DNA of 64,000 nt from Streptomyces dysideae (GTDB lineage Bacteria; Actinomycetota; Actinomycetes; Streptomycetales; Streptomycetaceae), in assembly GCF_001514305.1 (NCBI RefSeq), contig NZ_KQ949101.1:1-64000 (forward strand), written 5' to 3'. Both the position numbers and the translations under genes were made by a program. The notes under the pieces were generated by a model. The model did not search any database. It was given only the letters and a program-made list of their open reading frames with translations, and had not been told where the DNA came from. This document shows positions 44,641 to 53,490 of this stretch, piece by piece (the first letter of the stretch is position 1; each line of letters begins with the position of its first letter).

Positions 44641-45954
44641 TCATGTTTCGAGGAGAGCGGTCAGGACGACGGCGGGATCGGCGTCAGGCGGTCCGGCCGG
44701 CCACCAGATGCCCTGGTCCTTGGTGTACGGGTACCACAGTCCGTCCCGGCCCAGGCGCAGTTGGGCGTTGTGGCCCTCGACGGTCCAGCGGTTGCGCCAG
44801 GAGCGGAGCCGGGGCGGTCTGCTGTCGGCCCAGTCCGCTCGCAGCGCCTCGCGGTCGCGCTCCAGGCGGGAGGCGGGTGGGGTCCAAGAGCTTTCCAGTA
44901 CGTCCAGGGATGCGGCGCCGCCGTGCCGCCACGCGCGGGTGGCGGCGGCGAGGTCGCGGGGGGTGCGGCCGCAGTTCGAAGCGATCCGGGCGAAGACCTC
45001 CGGGGTGGGGTGGGCGGCGGCGAAGCGGACGGCGTCCTGCCAATTGGTGAGCGGGACGGGCGGGGCCGTGTCGGCATGCCGCGAGCCGAGGGCTCCGGCG
45101 AGCAGATGGTGGGCGCGCATCGCGGTGTCGGCGGCGAGCAGTTCGAGCGCGGCCGGGTCCAGGCCGGGCTCCGGGACGGCCGAGTCCATCAGCGCGGGGC
45201 CGCGGCCGGCCCGGTCGGGCAGCGGGGGCGGGGCGGGCAGGGACGGCAGGTCGGCGCGTGAGGCGAAGGCGGGCCCTGCGGGATCGCCGGTCCGGGCCGG
45301 GGGCCCGCTCCGATCCGTGCCTGCCGTTGCCGTGGCCACCGCGGCTTCGGCGGAGGCGCGGGCGGTGTTGCGGCGGCCGAGCTCGTCCATCAGCTCCTGC
45401 TCGCCGCGCCCCCGCAGGAGCAGCAGCACGAAGGGGTCGCGGTCCAGGAGCCGGGCGACCTGGTAGCAGAGGGCCGCGGCGTGTTTGCAGGGGTAGCCCC
45501 AGTCGGGGCAACTGCACTCCGGGTCGAGATCCCGTGGGCCGGGCAGCAGCGGGACGCCGGCGGCCGCCGCGTCGTCGGCGAGCCCGGCGGGCATCTCGCC
45601 GTCCAGCAGCGCGGCGATGTTGGCGGCCCGCTCGGCGATCATGTCGAGCAGCCGGTCCCACTGCCGGTCCGTCAGCTGCTCCACCTGGACCGTGGAGCGG
45701 TAGGGGGTACGGCGACTGCCCTGCACCGGAGCGGCGGCTGAACCGGGCGCGACGGTGACCTGGCCGACCGCGCCGCCGCGCGCGTAGGTCCGGCCGCGCT
45801 GCAGGCGGCCGGAGTCCAGGGAGGACTCCTCGAGGGAGCGCAGCCAGGCGCGGCCCCACCAGGACTCGGCGAAAGGCGCGCGGCTGCCCTTGGCCGGCGG
45901 GAGGGCCTCGAAGGTACGGGCGGCCGACTCGCCCGGCCGACCGCGTCCGGTCAT
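44641..45954 (-). CDS. SWIM zinc-finger protein
   Basis: A 437-residue protein. The SWIM motif CSCPDWGYPCKH near residue 148 binds zinc and is a known DNA/protein-contact element. The N-terminal 'WWGRAWLRSLEE' is typical of the bacterial SWIM family linked with SNF2 helicases. It starts 13 bases after the helicase stop, so the two are one operon and probably one complex. The C-terminal half (LDVLESSWTPPASRLERDRE) is unassigned. Confidence 0.9.
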   Translation of the reverse strand: MTGRGRPGESAARTFEALPPAKGSRAPFAESWWGRAWLRSLEESSLDSGRLQRGRTYARGGAVGQVTVAPGSAAAPVQGSRRTPYRSTVQVEQLTDRQWDRLLDMIAERAANIAALLDGEMPAGLADDAAAAGVPLLPGPRDLDPECSCPDWGYPCKHAAALCYQVARLLDRDPFVLLLLRGRGEQELMDELGRRNTARASAEAAVATATAGTDRSGPPARTGDPAGPAFASRADLPSLPAPPPLPDRAGRGPALMDSAVPEPGLDPAALELLAADTAMRAHHLLAGALGSRHADTAPPVPLTNWQDAVRFAAAHPTPEVFARIASNCGRTPRDLAAATRAWRHGGAASLDVLESSWTPPASRLERDREALRADWADSRPPRLRSWRNRWTVEGHNAQLRLGRDGLWYPYTKDQGIWWPAGPPDADPAVVLTALLET

Positions 45955-45967
45955 CGTCCTGTCCCCG

Positions 45968-48877
45968 TCATCGTCCCGTCCTTCGCAGTGTGACCAGTTC
46001 GGCCAGTTCGCTGTCGCTCAGTTCGCTGAAGGCCGCCTCGCCCGAGCCGAGCACCGAGTCGGCCAGTTCCCGCTTCTGGCGGAGCATCTCGGCGACCCGG
46101 TCCTCCACGGTGCCCTCGGCGATCAGCTTGTGCACCTGGACCGGCTGGGTCTGTCCGATCCGGTAGGCGCGGTCGGTGGCCTGGTCCTCCACGGCCGGGT
46201 TCCACCAGCGGTCGTAGTGGATGACGTGTCCGGCCCGGGTCAGGTTCAGACCGGTCCCGGCGGCCTTGAGGGACAGCAGGAACACCTTCTTCTCGCCGGT
46301 CTGGAAGGCGTCGACCATCTCCTCGCGGCGTTTGACCGTGGTGCCTCCGTGCAGGAACAGGGTGCCCACGCCGCGGTCGGCCAGGTGGCGCTCGATCAGC
46401 GCGCCCATGGCCACGTACTGGGTGAAGACAAGGGCCGACCCGTCCTCGGCCAGGACGGTGTCGAGGAGTTCGTCCAGGAGTTCCAGTTTCCCCGAGCGGC
46501 CCGGGAGCCTGGCACCCGCGGGCTCCTTCAGGAACTGCGCGGGGTGGTTGCAGACCTGCTTCAGGCCGGTGAGGAGCTTCATCACCAGGCCGCGCCGCGC
46601 CATGCCCTGCTTCTCCTCGATCTCGGCCATGAGCTCGCGTACCAGCGCCTCGTACAGCGACACCTGCTCCTTCGTCAGGGACACCGGCTGGTCGGTCTCG
46701 GTCTTGGGCGGCAGTTCGGGCGCGATGCCGGGGTCGGACTTGCGTCGGCGCAGCAGGAAGGGACGGACCAGCGCGGCCAGCTGCCGGGCGGCCTGTTCGT
46801 CGCGGTCGCCCTCGACGGCCGTGGCGTAACGATCACGGAAGGAGGTGAGCGTGCCGAGCAGGCCGGGGGTGGTCCAGTCGAGCAGTGACCACAGTTCGGA
46901 CAGGTTGTTCTCGACCGGGGTGCCGGTCAGCGCGACCCGTCCCCGTGAGCGGATCCGGCGCAGGGCCTGGGCAGTGAGTGCGTGCGGGTTCTTGACGTGC
47001 TGGGCCTCGTCGGCGACGAGCAGGCCCCAGGGCTGCTCGGTGAGGCGTTCGGTGTCGCGGCGCATGGTCCCGTAGGTGGTCAGGACGAAGCCGCCGTCCG
47101 CTCCGCCGTCGAGGCCGGCCAGCTCACGGCCGGGACCGTGGAAGCGGCGCACCGGGGTGGCCGGTGCGAAGCGCCGGATCTCGCGCTCCCAGTTGCCGAG
47201 CAGCGAGGCGGGGCAGACCACCAGGGTGGGGCCGGCGGTGGTCTTCCGCTCCTGGCGACGCAGGTGGAGAGCGATCAGGGTGACGGTCTTGCCCAGGCCC
47301 ATGTCGTCGGCGAGGCAGCCGCCCAGGCCGAGCGAGGTCATCCGGTGCAGCCAGTTCAGGCCGCGCAACTGGTAGTCGCGCAGGGTCGCGGCCAGGGCTC
47401 TCGGCGGCCCCTGGGGCTCGCGCGCGGCGCGGGCCTCGGGGTCGGCGATCCGGGAGCGCAGCTCCTCCAGTACGCCGCTCGCGGTGACCGCCACCTGTTC
47501 GCCGTCCACCTCCACGCTGCCGGTCAGCGCGGCACCCAGGGCGTCGATCGGGGTGAGCGGGGTCGTCGTGGACTGCGCGGCCCGGCGCAGCCGGCGGACC
47601 AGATCCGGGTCCACGACCACCCACTGGTCGCGCAGCCGCACGATCGGCCGGTGTGCCTGGACCAGCCGCTCCAGCTCCTCCTCGGTGAGTTCCCGGTCTC
47701 CGAGGGCGACCCGCCAGCGGAAGTCCAACAGGCCGCCGGAGGACAGGAACGACTCGGCCGCAGACTGCGTCCCCTGGCGGCGAACGGGTTCCAGGACGCC
47801 GGAGGCCGTCAGCTCGCGTACCAGCTCCTTGGGCCAGTGCACGGCGACCCCGGCGGCGGCAAGGCTTTCCGCCGCGTCGCCCAGCAGCGACTGGGCCTCC
47901 TCGTCGGACAGCTCCAGGCCGGCCGGGGCGGCGGAGTCCAGCAGCCGTCCGGCCGGGGGCCAGGCGCGGGCGGCCCGGCGCAGCGTCAGCAGCGTGTCCA
48001 CCTTGGCCCGCGGGCCGAACAGTTCGGGGGCGGTGGCCCTGCCGGACCACAGGTCCGCGGCGTCGGCGAGCACAGTGGGATCGGCCAGGCTGCGCAGCTG
48101 GACCACAGCCTGGAAGGAGTCCGAGCGGCCCAGTTCCAACCGCAGCGAGACAGCCAGGCCCGCGTCGCGGCCGGCGGCGACCTCCGCTGCCCACGCCCGC
48201 TGCTCGGGCACGGACTGCGGTGCGCGCACCGCGAACGCCGGCCCGGCGGTCACCTGGCGGGCGGCGGGAGGGCGGGCGAGGGAATCGGCCACGGCGTCAA
48301 GGAAGGCCCGCAGCAGTGGCTCGGCCGCCGGAAGCGTGAGGGGGGAGAGCCCGGGAACCGCGACTGCGCGGGCCTGAGGAGGCATGGCGGCGGCAAGGGC
48401 AGCCAGCCGCTCGTGATCCTCGGTGTCCAGCGGGCCGACCCGCCAGGCGTCGAAGCCTTCCGGCGACACCCCGGGCAGCATCCGGCCCCGGGCGAGCAGA
48501 CGCAGCCCCAGCAGGGCCGCTGTGCCCCAGAACGCGGTACCGGCCGACGCCCGCCCGCTGCCGTCCGCGCCGAGCGCCCGGCAGCGGGTCAGCAGCGGCA
48601 GCGCCTCCTCCACCGGCAGCAGCACGGCGACCACCCGCGCCCGTCGCACGGACGAACCGTGCGGGCGGACCACGGTGAGTTCCTCGGGTTCCACCCCGAG
48701 GTCCGGTGGCTCACTCCCAGGCGTCCAGAACGCCATCCGTCCCATCCGGGGAGGGTCCGCGGGAAGGAACACGGCCTCGCCCAGGGCGAGTTCCGGCAAC
48801 CCGGCAGACATCCGTTCCCGGTCCCAAGTCGCCGACTCGGGCTCCGCCGACGGGTAAGTCTTCGCCACCACGCCCAC
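45968..48877 (-). CDS. SNF2-family DEAD/DEAH helicase
   Basis: A 969-residue superfamily 2 ATPase. An N-terminal ~500-residue region (DUF3670-like) precedes the SNF2 domain with Walker A ADDMGLGKT near residue 525, the DEAQ box VADEAQHVKN near 622 and TGTPVENNLSELWSLLD. The helicase C-terminal domain holds ALVFTQYVAMG, FLLSLKAAGTGLNLT and DQATDRAYRIGQTQ. Probably remodels protein-nucleic acid complexes with the SWIM partner. The GTG at 48877 is the longest start; GTG codons 3-4 residues later have better ribosome-site spacing. Confidence 0.93.
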   Translation of the reverse strand: MGVVAKTYPSAEPESATWDRERMSAGLPELALGEAVFLPADPPRMGRMAFWTPGSEPPDLGVEPEELTVVRPHGSSVRRARVVAVLLPVEEALPLLTRCRALGADGSGRASAGTAFWGTAALLGLRLLARGRMLPGVSPEGFDAWRVGPLDTEDHERLAALAAAMPPQARAVAVPGLSPLTLPAAEPLLRAFLDAVADSLARPPAARQVTAGPAFAVRAPQSVPEQRAWAAEVAAGRDAGLAVSLRLELGRSDSFQAVVQLRSLADPTVLADAADLWSGRATAPELFGPRAKVDTLLTLRRAARAWPPAGRLLDSAAPAGLELSDEEAQSLLGDAAESLAAAGVAVHWPKELVRELTASGVLEPVRRQGTQSAAESFLSSGGLLDFRWRVALGDRELTEEELERLVQAHRPIVRLRDQWVVVDPDLVRRLRRAAQSTTTPLTPIDALGAALTGSVEVDGEQVAVTASGVLEELRSRIADPEARAAREPQGPPRALAATLRDYQLRGLNWLHRMTSLGLGGCLADDMGLGKTVTLIALHLRRQERKTTAGPTLVVCPASLLGNWEREIRRFAPATPVRRFHGPGRELAGLDGGADGGFVLTTYGTMRRDTERLTEQPWGLLVADEAQHVKNPHALTAQALRRIRSRGRVALTGTPVENNLSELWSLLDWTTPGLLGTLTSFRDRYATAVEGDRDEQAARQLAALVRPFLLRRRKSDPGIAPELPPKTETDQPVSLTKEQVSLYEALVRELMAEIEEKQGMARRGLVMKLLTGLKQVCNHPAQFLKEPAGARLPGRSGKLELLDELLDTVLAEDGSALVFTQYVAMGALIERHLADRGVGTLFLHGGTTVKRREEMVDAFQTGEKKVFLLSLKAAGTGLNLTRAGHVIHYDRWWNPAVEDQATDRAYRIGQTQPVQVHKLIAEGTVEDRVAEMLRQKRELADSVLGSGEAAFSELSDSELAELVTLRRTGR

Positions 48878-49105
48878 TCCTGGCCAGGCTCCTGCAACTG
48901 TTCGGGAGGGCGCGGGTAGCCCACGAGCCCTCGGCGGGTCAAGGCTATCCGCGCGGATGGACAGGGAACGCCAGAAGTGTTTCGCCCACTCGGCGCAGTG
49001 CGGAAAGATGTCACCGGCACCCGCCAGGGACCAGCGCGACCCCTTTGTGATCGCAGCCCGTTACCGGTGCCGGAATCCGCCTCCGCCCTGAGGGAACCCT
49101 TCGCC

Positions 49106-51265
49106 GTGACCGCCGAGCCCATGCCGACCTACCAGTTGAAGATCGCCCTGCGAGACACCAGTCCGCCGGTCTGGCGCCGGGTCACCCTGCCCGCTGACAC
49201 CTCGCTCGGCTGCCTGCACGACATCATCCAGGCATGCTTCGGCTGGGACGACTCGCACCTGCACTCCTTCACCGAACCTGACTCCGGCCGCCAATTCGTC
49301 GACTTCGACGCACCGTTGGACCGCGATCCCTTCCGCGACGCCGACGAGGAGTCGGTGACCGTGGCCGAGGTGCTGCCCCGCGAAGGCGGTCGGCTGGAGT
49401 ACACCTACGACTTCGGCGACGACTGGCGGCACCGGATCACGCTGGAGAAGATCCTCCCCGCGTCCACCCCCGATCGGCGCGTCCGCTGTACCGGGGGTCG
49501 CCGCGCCATGCCCTGTGCCGAGGACATCGGCGGAGCCTGGGGGCTGCAAGCCGTACTCGACGCCGTCGAGGACCGTGGCGCACCGGCCCCCGAGCCGTGG
49601 ACCGACCTGGTCGAAACCCTGCGGGAGGAGGGGTTCGACGCCGCCCGCTTCGACCGCGACGCCCTGGACCGGGAACTGGCCGGCCTGGACCCGCAGCCGC
49701 CCACGGCCACCCCGGCACCAGGTCCGGCCGAAGCCGCCCCCGGTGGGCGGCGCTGTTCCTGCGGCGAGGTCCACGACGCCGAGGACGACGAGGACCTGTA
49801 CATGGATTCCGTCCCGGTGCGACCCGTCTCCCTCGCACCACGCGCGGAACTCGCCGCAGCAGCCCGGCAGGTGCCGCTGATCGCCTCCGCGATCCGCCTG
49901 GCCCACTGGTGCCAGGGCGGACGAGCCGTCACATCCCGGGAGGTGCTCAAGCCTCCCCTGGGCCGCCAGGCCGTCCAGGAACTCGAACTCTGGACCCATG
50001 ACGACGAACTGAGCACACTCCGGCCCGAGGAGCGCGACAAGCGGCTGGCCCGCCTGCGCAGCTCCGGAGACCTGCCCTGCCTGGACGACCCCTGGCAGCT
50101 CGCCGTGTACGCGGACCTGGTGGAGATCGGCAGGGGCGTCGCCCATCCCGGTGCCGGCCTGCCCGCTGCCGCGGAGGACGAGGGAGCGCTGGACCTCTGG
50201 TGCGATGCGCTCGGGGACGACCTCGATGATCTGAACGACCTCGGGAACCTCGGCCTGTCCCCGGTGCTGCTGGGCGCGCTGGACATTGAGGACGAGGACG
50301 GCCACGGCCTGGCGGCGGTGGTGCTGCGGGCGCTGTACGAGGTTCCCGATGGCGAGTGGCTGGACACCGCGCTGCTCATCGGAGCACTCCGCGAGGGTCT
50401 CCCGAAGCAGGAGGCACGGCTGGTCGAACTGTTCCTCCTGCAGATTCTCGACCAGGCGGCCGTTGTCCTTGCCGAGTACCAGGCGGCGGAGGTCGAGAGC
50501 GGCCCGCAGACGAGCCGACAGCGCGATCACATCGTCCTCGGCATCCTCGGTATCGAGGCGAGCGCCGAGGACAGCGACGGCACTCCGCCGGCCGGGACAC
50601 GGCTCCGGCTCACTCCGCTGGGACGCCACGGGCTGCGCGAGTACCTGCTCGCCGAGGGATTCCACGCCCCGCTCATCGGCGAACTGGCCGACGCAGACGC
50701 TCCGACCTTGCTCGACGCTCTCCTCGACTACGACCAGGAGGCCGCCCACTCCGAGATCACCGGATGGATCAGTCATCGGGGCCAGGGCTCAGCGGCAGTC
50801 CAGCTCATCGACGCCTGTGCCGGTTTGGAAGCCGATGCGGCCCTCCGCCGCCTTGCCGCCGCGCCGGTGCTCGCGGAACTCGATGAACCCAGAGCGCTCG
50901 CGGTCCTGCGCAAAGCCGCGGCCTCCCAGGTCCCCGGCTGCGCGGAGACCGCGGCGATCGCGCTGGCCGGCCATGGTGAGATCCCAGAGGGACACGGTCC
51001 GGAACTCCAACTGTGGGGGCTCGTGGACCATCTGTGGGGCCCGCTCGGCGTGGCGGACGAGGCACTTGCCATGTTCCTGGAGCAGGAGGGGGACTCGGTA
51101 CTGCCGCTCCTCGAGCAGGCGGCCGACGATCTGTGGCGCTGCGACCATCCCGCCACTGGGGCCGTTCTGGATGCGGCAGGGCGACTTCTGAGGGCTCGGG
51201 ACAAGGCGCTGGCCAAGCGACTGCGCAGGTCCGCAACGAGAGTCGGACCCGGGCGTCGACCATGA
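49106..51265 (+). CDS. Plasmid pRiA4b ORF-3 family protein with long C-terminal extension
   Basis: A 719-residue protein. The first ~190 residues are the pRiA4b ORF-3 domain (YQLKIALRDTSPPVWRRVTL, LHDIIQACFGWDDSHLHSF, YTYDFGDDWRHRITLEKIL). A Cys-rich linker (CSCGEVHDAEDDEDLY) leads to ~500 residues of helical repeats (LLDALLDYDQEAAHSEITGW, AALRRLAAAPVLAELDEPRA) that look HEAT-like. Often plasmid- or island-borne; function unknown. The GTG at 49106 has AGGGAAC upstream; ATG 49121 is the alternative. Divergent from the SNF2/SWIM operon. Confidence 0.85.
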   Translation: MTAEPMPTYQLKIALRDTSPPVWRRVTLPADTSLGCLHDIIQACFGWDDSHLHSFTEPDSGRQFVDFDAPLDRDPFRDADEESVTVAEVLPREGGRLEYTYDFGDDWRHRITLEKILPASTPDRRVRCTGGRRAMPCAEDIGGAWGLQAVLDAVEDRGAPAPEPWTDLVETLREEGFDAARFDRDALDRELAGLDPQPPTATPAPGPAEAAPGGRRCSCGEVHDAEDDEDLYMDSVPVRPVSLAPRAELAAAARQVPLIASAIRLAHWCQGGRAVTSREVLKPPLGRQAVQELELWTHDDELSTLRPEERDKRLARLRSSGDLPCLDDPWQLAVYADLVEIGRGVAHPGAGLPAAAEDEGALDLWCDALGDDLDDLNDLGNLGLSPVLLGALDIEDEDGHGLAAVVLRALYEVPDGEWLDTALLIGALREGLPKQEARLVELFLLQILDQAAVVLAEYQAAEVESGPQTSRQRDHIVLGILGIEASAEDSDGTPPAGTRLRLTPLGRHGLREYLLAEGFHAPLIGELADADAPTLLDALLDYDQEAAHSEITGWISHRGQGSAAVQLIDACAGLEADAALRRLAAAPVLAELDEPRALAVLRKAAASQVPGCAETAAIALAGHGEIPEGHGPELQLWGLVDHLWGPLGVADEALAMFLEQEGDSVLPLLEQAADDLWRCDHPATGAVLDAAGRLLRARDKALAKRLRRSATRVGPGRRP

Positions 51266-51334
51266 GGTGTCGGCATGCGTGAGTGCTGAGCGACGCTGGT
51301 ACCGGCAGGGCCCGGGCCCGATTCCTGGGTCCTG

Positions 51335-51595
51335 TCAGCTCTCGTAGTGATAGCGGCACTGTGCGATCAGGACGCCATCCTCGGTGGCCTTGTAGATCAG
51401 TCGGTGCTCGTCGTTGATGCGGCGCGACCAGTAGCCCTGGAATCCGTGTTTGAGGGGTTCCGGTTTACCGATTCCCTCGTTGCCGTTCCGGGCGATGTCC
51501 GCGATGAGTGTGTTGATGCGCTTCAGGATCTTCCGGTCCTGAAGCTGCCACCACAGGTAGTCCTCCCAGGCACGGGAGGAGAAGGTGATCTTCAT
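51335..51595 (-). CDS. yoeB: YoeB/Txe family toxin
   Basis: An 86-residue ribosome-dependent mRNA endonuclease. Family features: FSSRAWEDYLWWQLQDRKIL, IGKPEPLKHGFQGYWSRRIN and EHRLIYKATEDGVLIAQCRY with the C-terminal HY. All key residues (Glu, Arg, His, Tyr) appear present, so it should be active. It starts 9 bases after the YefM stop. Confidence 0.95.
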   Translation of the reverse strand: MKITFSSRAWEDYLWWQLQDRKILKRINTLIADIARNGNEGIGKPEPLKHGFQGYWSRRINDEHRLIYKATEDGVLIAQCRYHYES

Positions 51596-51604
51596 TCGCG
51601 GCCG

Positions 51605-51853
51605 TTATTCGTCGGTCGCCAGCTCGCGTACGGTGCCTCCGCCGTTTTCCAGCTCGTCGATGGACGCGAGCAGGTGCCGGGCGTTGGCCGGGCTTCGCAG
51701 CAGGTACGCCGTCTCCTTCAGGGACTCGTAGTCCTCAAGGGAGACGATGACGACCGGCTCATGTCCGGCCCGGGTGATGACGACCTCTTCGCGGTCGTCG
51801 GTGACCGAGTTGAGCACCTCGGCGTACCGCGCGCGCGATTCGGAATATGTCAT
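51605..51853 (-). CDS. yefM: YefM/Phd family antitoxin
   Basis: An 82-residue antitoxin. The DNA-binding N-terminus MTYSESRARYAEVLNSVTDD and the EVVITRAGHEPVVIVSLEDY strand are typical, and the acidic C-terminus would bind YoeB. It represses its own operon; the palindrome at 51878-51899 is the likely operator. An upstream GTG at 51862 could add three residues. Confidence 0.93.
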   Translation of the reverse strand: MTYSESRARYAEVLNSVTDDREEVVITRAGHEPVVIVSLEDYESLKETAYLLRSPANARHLLASIDELENGGGTVRELATDE

Positions 51854-51877
51854 TGTCTTCACGATCGACCCTCTCTC

Positions 51878-51899
51878 GACGTACAGGAAATTGTACGTC
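51878..51899. promoter_or_regulatory. Probable YefM operator
   Basis: GACGTACA-N6-TGTACGTC is a perfect inverted repeat 24 bases before the yefM start. YefM proteins are known to recognise TGTACA hexamers; each half here differs from that at one end base. Confidence 0.7.
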
Positions 51900-51982
51900 T
51901 GCTCCTGTGGTGCGGCAAGCGTCGCGATGACGGCCGCGTGTCGCGGGCCAACTGGAACCGTCAGCACCAGCTCCGCGGCAGG

Positions 51983-52132
51983 CACGCCACCAGGGAATGG
52001 AAGGGCTCCGAGCTGGAGCAGTGGGAGTACGAGATCACCAGCGGCGGCCGGGTCTGCTACCTGGTCAGCCCGGGTACCTCGACGGTGATCCTGGTGTACG
52101 CCTCCCTGCGACACCCGAAGGACACCGAGTAG
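51983..52132 (+). pseudogene. 3' remnant of a RelE-type toxin gene
   Basis: About 50 codons read REWKGSELEQWEYEITSGGR, VCYLVSPGTSTVILVYASLR and HPKDTE before the stop. This is the end of a RelE/HigB-like toxin, with no matching N-terminal part upstream, where the YefM operator begins. It is a truncated relic of a second toxin gene. Confidence 0.65.
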
Positions 52133-52617
52133 CGCTCACTGTTGAGCGCGAATTTCTGGGCAGGGCCGGCCTTGGGCTCGCCCTGCCCAGGCGGAGTCAG
52201 GTGGCCGACTGGGGATGTCGGCGGTCTCTGAAACCTGGGTTCACGGAACGGCGACAAAGGGGACGCGGGGCGATGGCGTCCCGCCAGGTGTCCGCCAGGT
52301 GGTGTAGGGGATCAAGGCACCGGAACCCGGAGGTCGGGGGCGGCGGCTACGCCGGGGCAGGGCTCTGGCCGGCCTCAGCAGGACGCTTGGCGGGCCGCCG
52401 CCTCCACGGGGACGGCCGAGGGCCTCGAACCGGAACGCCAAGCACTTGATTCCCTACACCACGTCGCAGGACACGACCCGCGGGGCTGCGGCCCGGATAG
52501 CTGATGTGCACTACTCGCACAGCGACCGCTTCGCTCCAGCCTCTCGTCGACTGCCCGCCTCACCGCTCGCGTCGGCGATCCGCTCACGGCCTACGAGGAG
52601 CTGCACTCCCACGGACG
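52133..52617. other. Gene-poor stretch with nested inverted repeats
   Basis: No convincing gene. A hairpin CTGGGCAGGGC ... GCCCTGCCCAG (52156-52190) could terminate the toxin remnant's transcript. An 18-bp inverted repeat, GTGGTGTAGGGgATCAAG at 52299-52316 and its complement at 52446-52463 (one mismatch), encloses 129 bp and looks like the ends of a small decayed element. Confidence 0.45.
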
Positions 52618-53241
52618 TCAGCCGTCAAGGGCTGGGGCCGGCACTCCGCTGGACGGCGTGTTCCGGGCATGTGTGACGCGGAATCGCATGTGTGTGACGT
52701 GCGGTGAGGCGAGGATTCTGCTCCGTTCCAGCTCGATGTGTTCCTTTCCCAGGTGATCGAAGAGTCGGCGGCCGTCGCCCATCAGCACCGGTGCGATCTG
52801 AAGGTTGATCTCATCGAGGAGCCGGGCCCTGAGCGCCTGTTGAGCGATGTCCGCACCCATCAGCGTGACGTCCTTGCCGCCCGCCGCTGTCTGTGCCTGC
52901 TGAAGCGCGCTTTCCACGCCTGCGGTGATGAAGGTGAAGGTCCCGCTCTTCATGACCATCTGGCTTCGAGCGTTGTGGGTGAGGACGAAGCAGGGGACCG
53001 GGAAGGGCGTGTCCTCCCACACCTCGACACCCACGTCGAATGTTCTTCTGCCCAGTACGACCGCACCTGTCGAGTCCGAGACCTCTCGTGTGATCGCGGC
53101 GTCCACCTCGCTCCCTGACGTGTCAAAGATCCATTCATGCAGACGAAGACCGCCCCGGCCCATGGGGTGTTCGGCGCTGATGTCCGGACCGGCCATGAAG
53201 CCGTCGAGCGACATGGTGACGTTCAAGACCACCTTGCTCAT
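52618..53241 (-). CDS. Dihydrofolate reductase family protein (RibD C-terminal type)
   Basis: A 207-residue DHFR-like reductase: KVVLNVTMSLDGFMAGPDIS at the N-terminus, VVLGRRTFDVG near residue 65, and KDVTLMGADIAQQALRARLL with GDGRRLFDHLG. It binds NADPH; relatives act on riboflavin-type or unknown substrates. GGAGAGG lies 11 bases before the ATG at 53241. Likely monocistronic. Confidence 0.9.
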   Translation of the reverse strand: MSKVVLNVTMSLDGFMAGPDISAEHPMGRGGLRLHEWIFDTSGSEVDAAITREVSDSTGAVVLGRRTFDVGVEVWEDTPFPVPCFVLTHNARSQMVMKSGTFTFITAGVESALQQAQTAAGGKDVTLMGADIAQQALRARLLDEINLQIAPVLMGDGRRLFDHLGKEHIELERSRILASPHVTHMRFRVTHARNTPSSGVPAPALDG

Positions 53242-53490
53242 GAGACAACTACCTCTCCACGCGGTGTGTGATCGACCAGCCAGACGGTCAGACCGGGCGG
53301 CGAGGCCGAACTCATCGGTCTTCCACCATGCGCGGGTGGACATAGCTGTACTTCACGGGGGCGACGCCATGGGGCGCTGTCCGCTGCCGAGGTTGATCGG
53401 CCGGTCTGCACTCGATCGAGTGCAGACCACCCGGCACCCACGCCGGTGATGATCTCGCCTCGACCTCACTCGCGAGGGAGGAGCGCGAGT

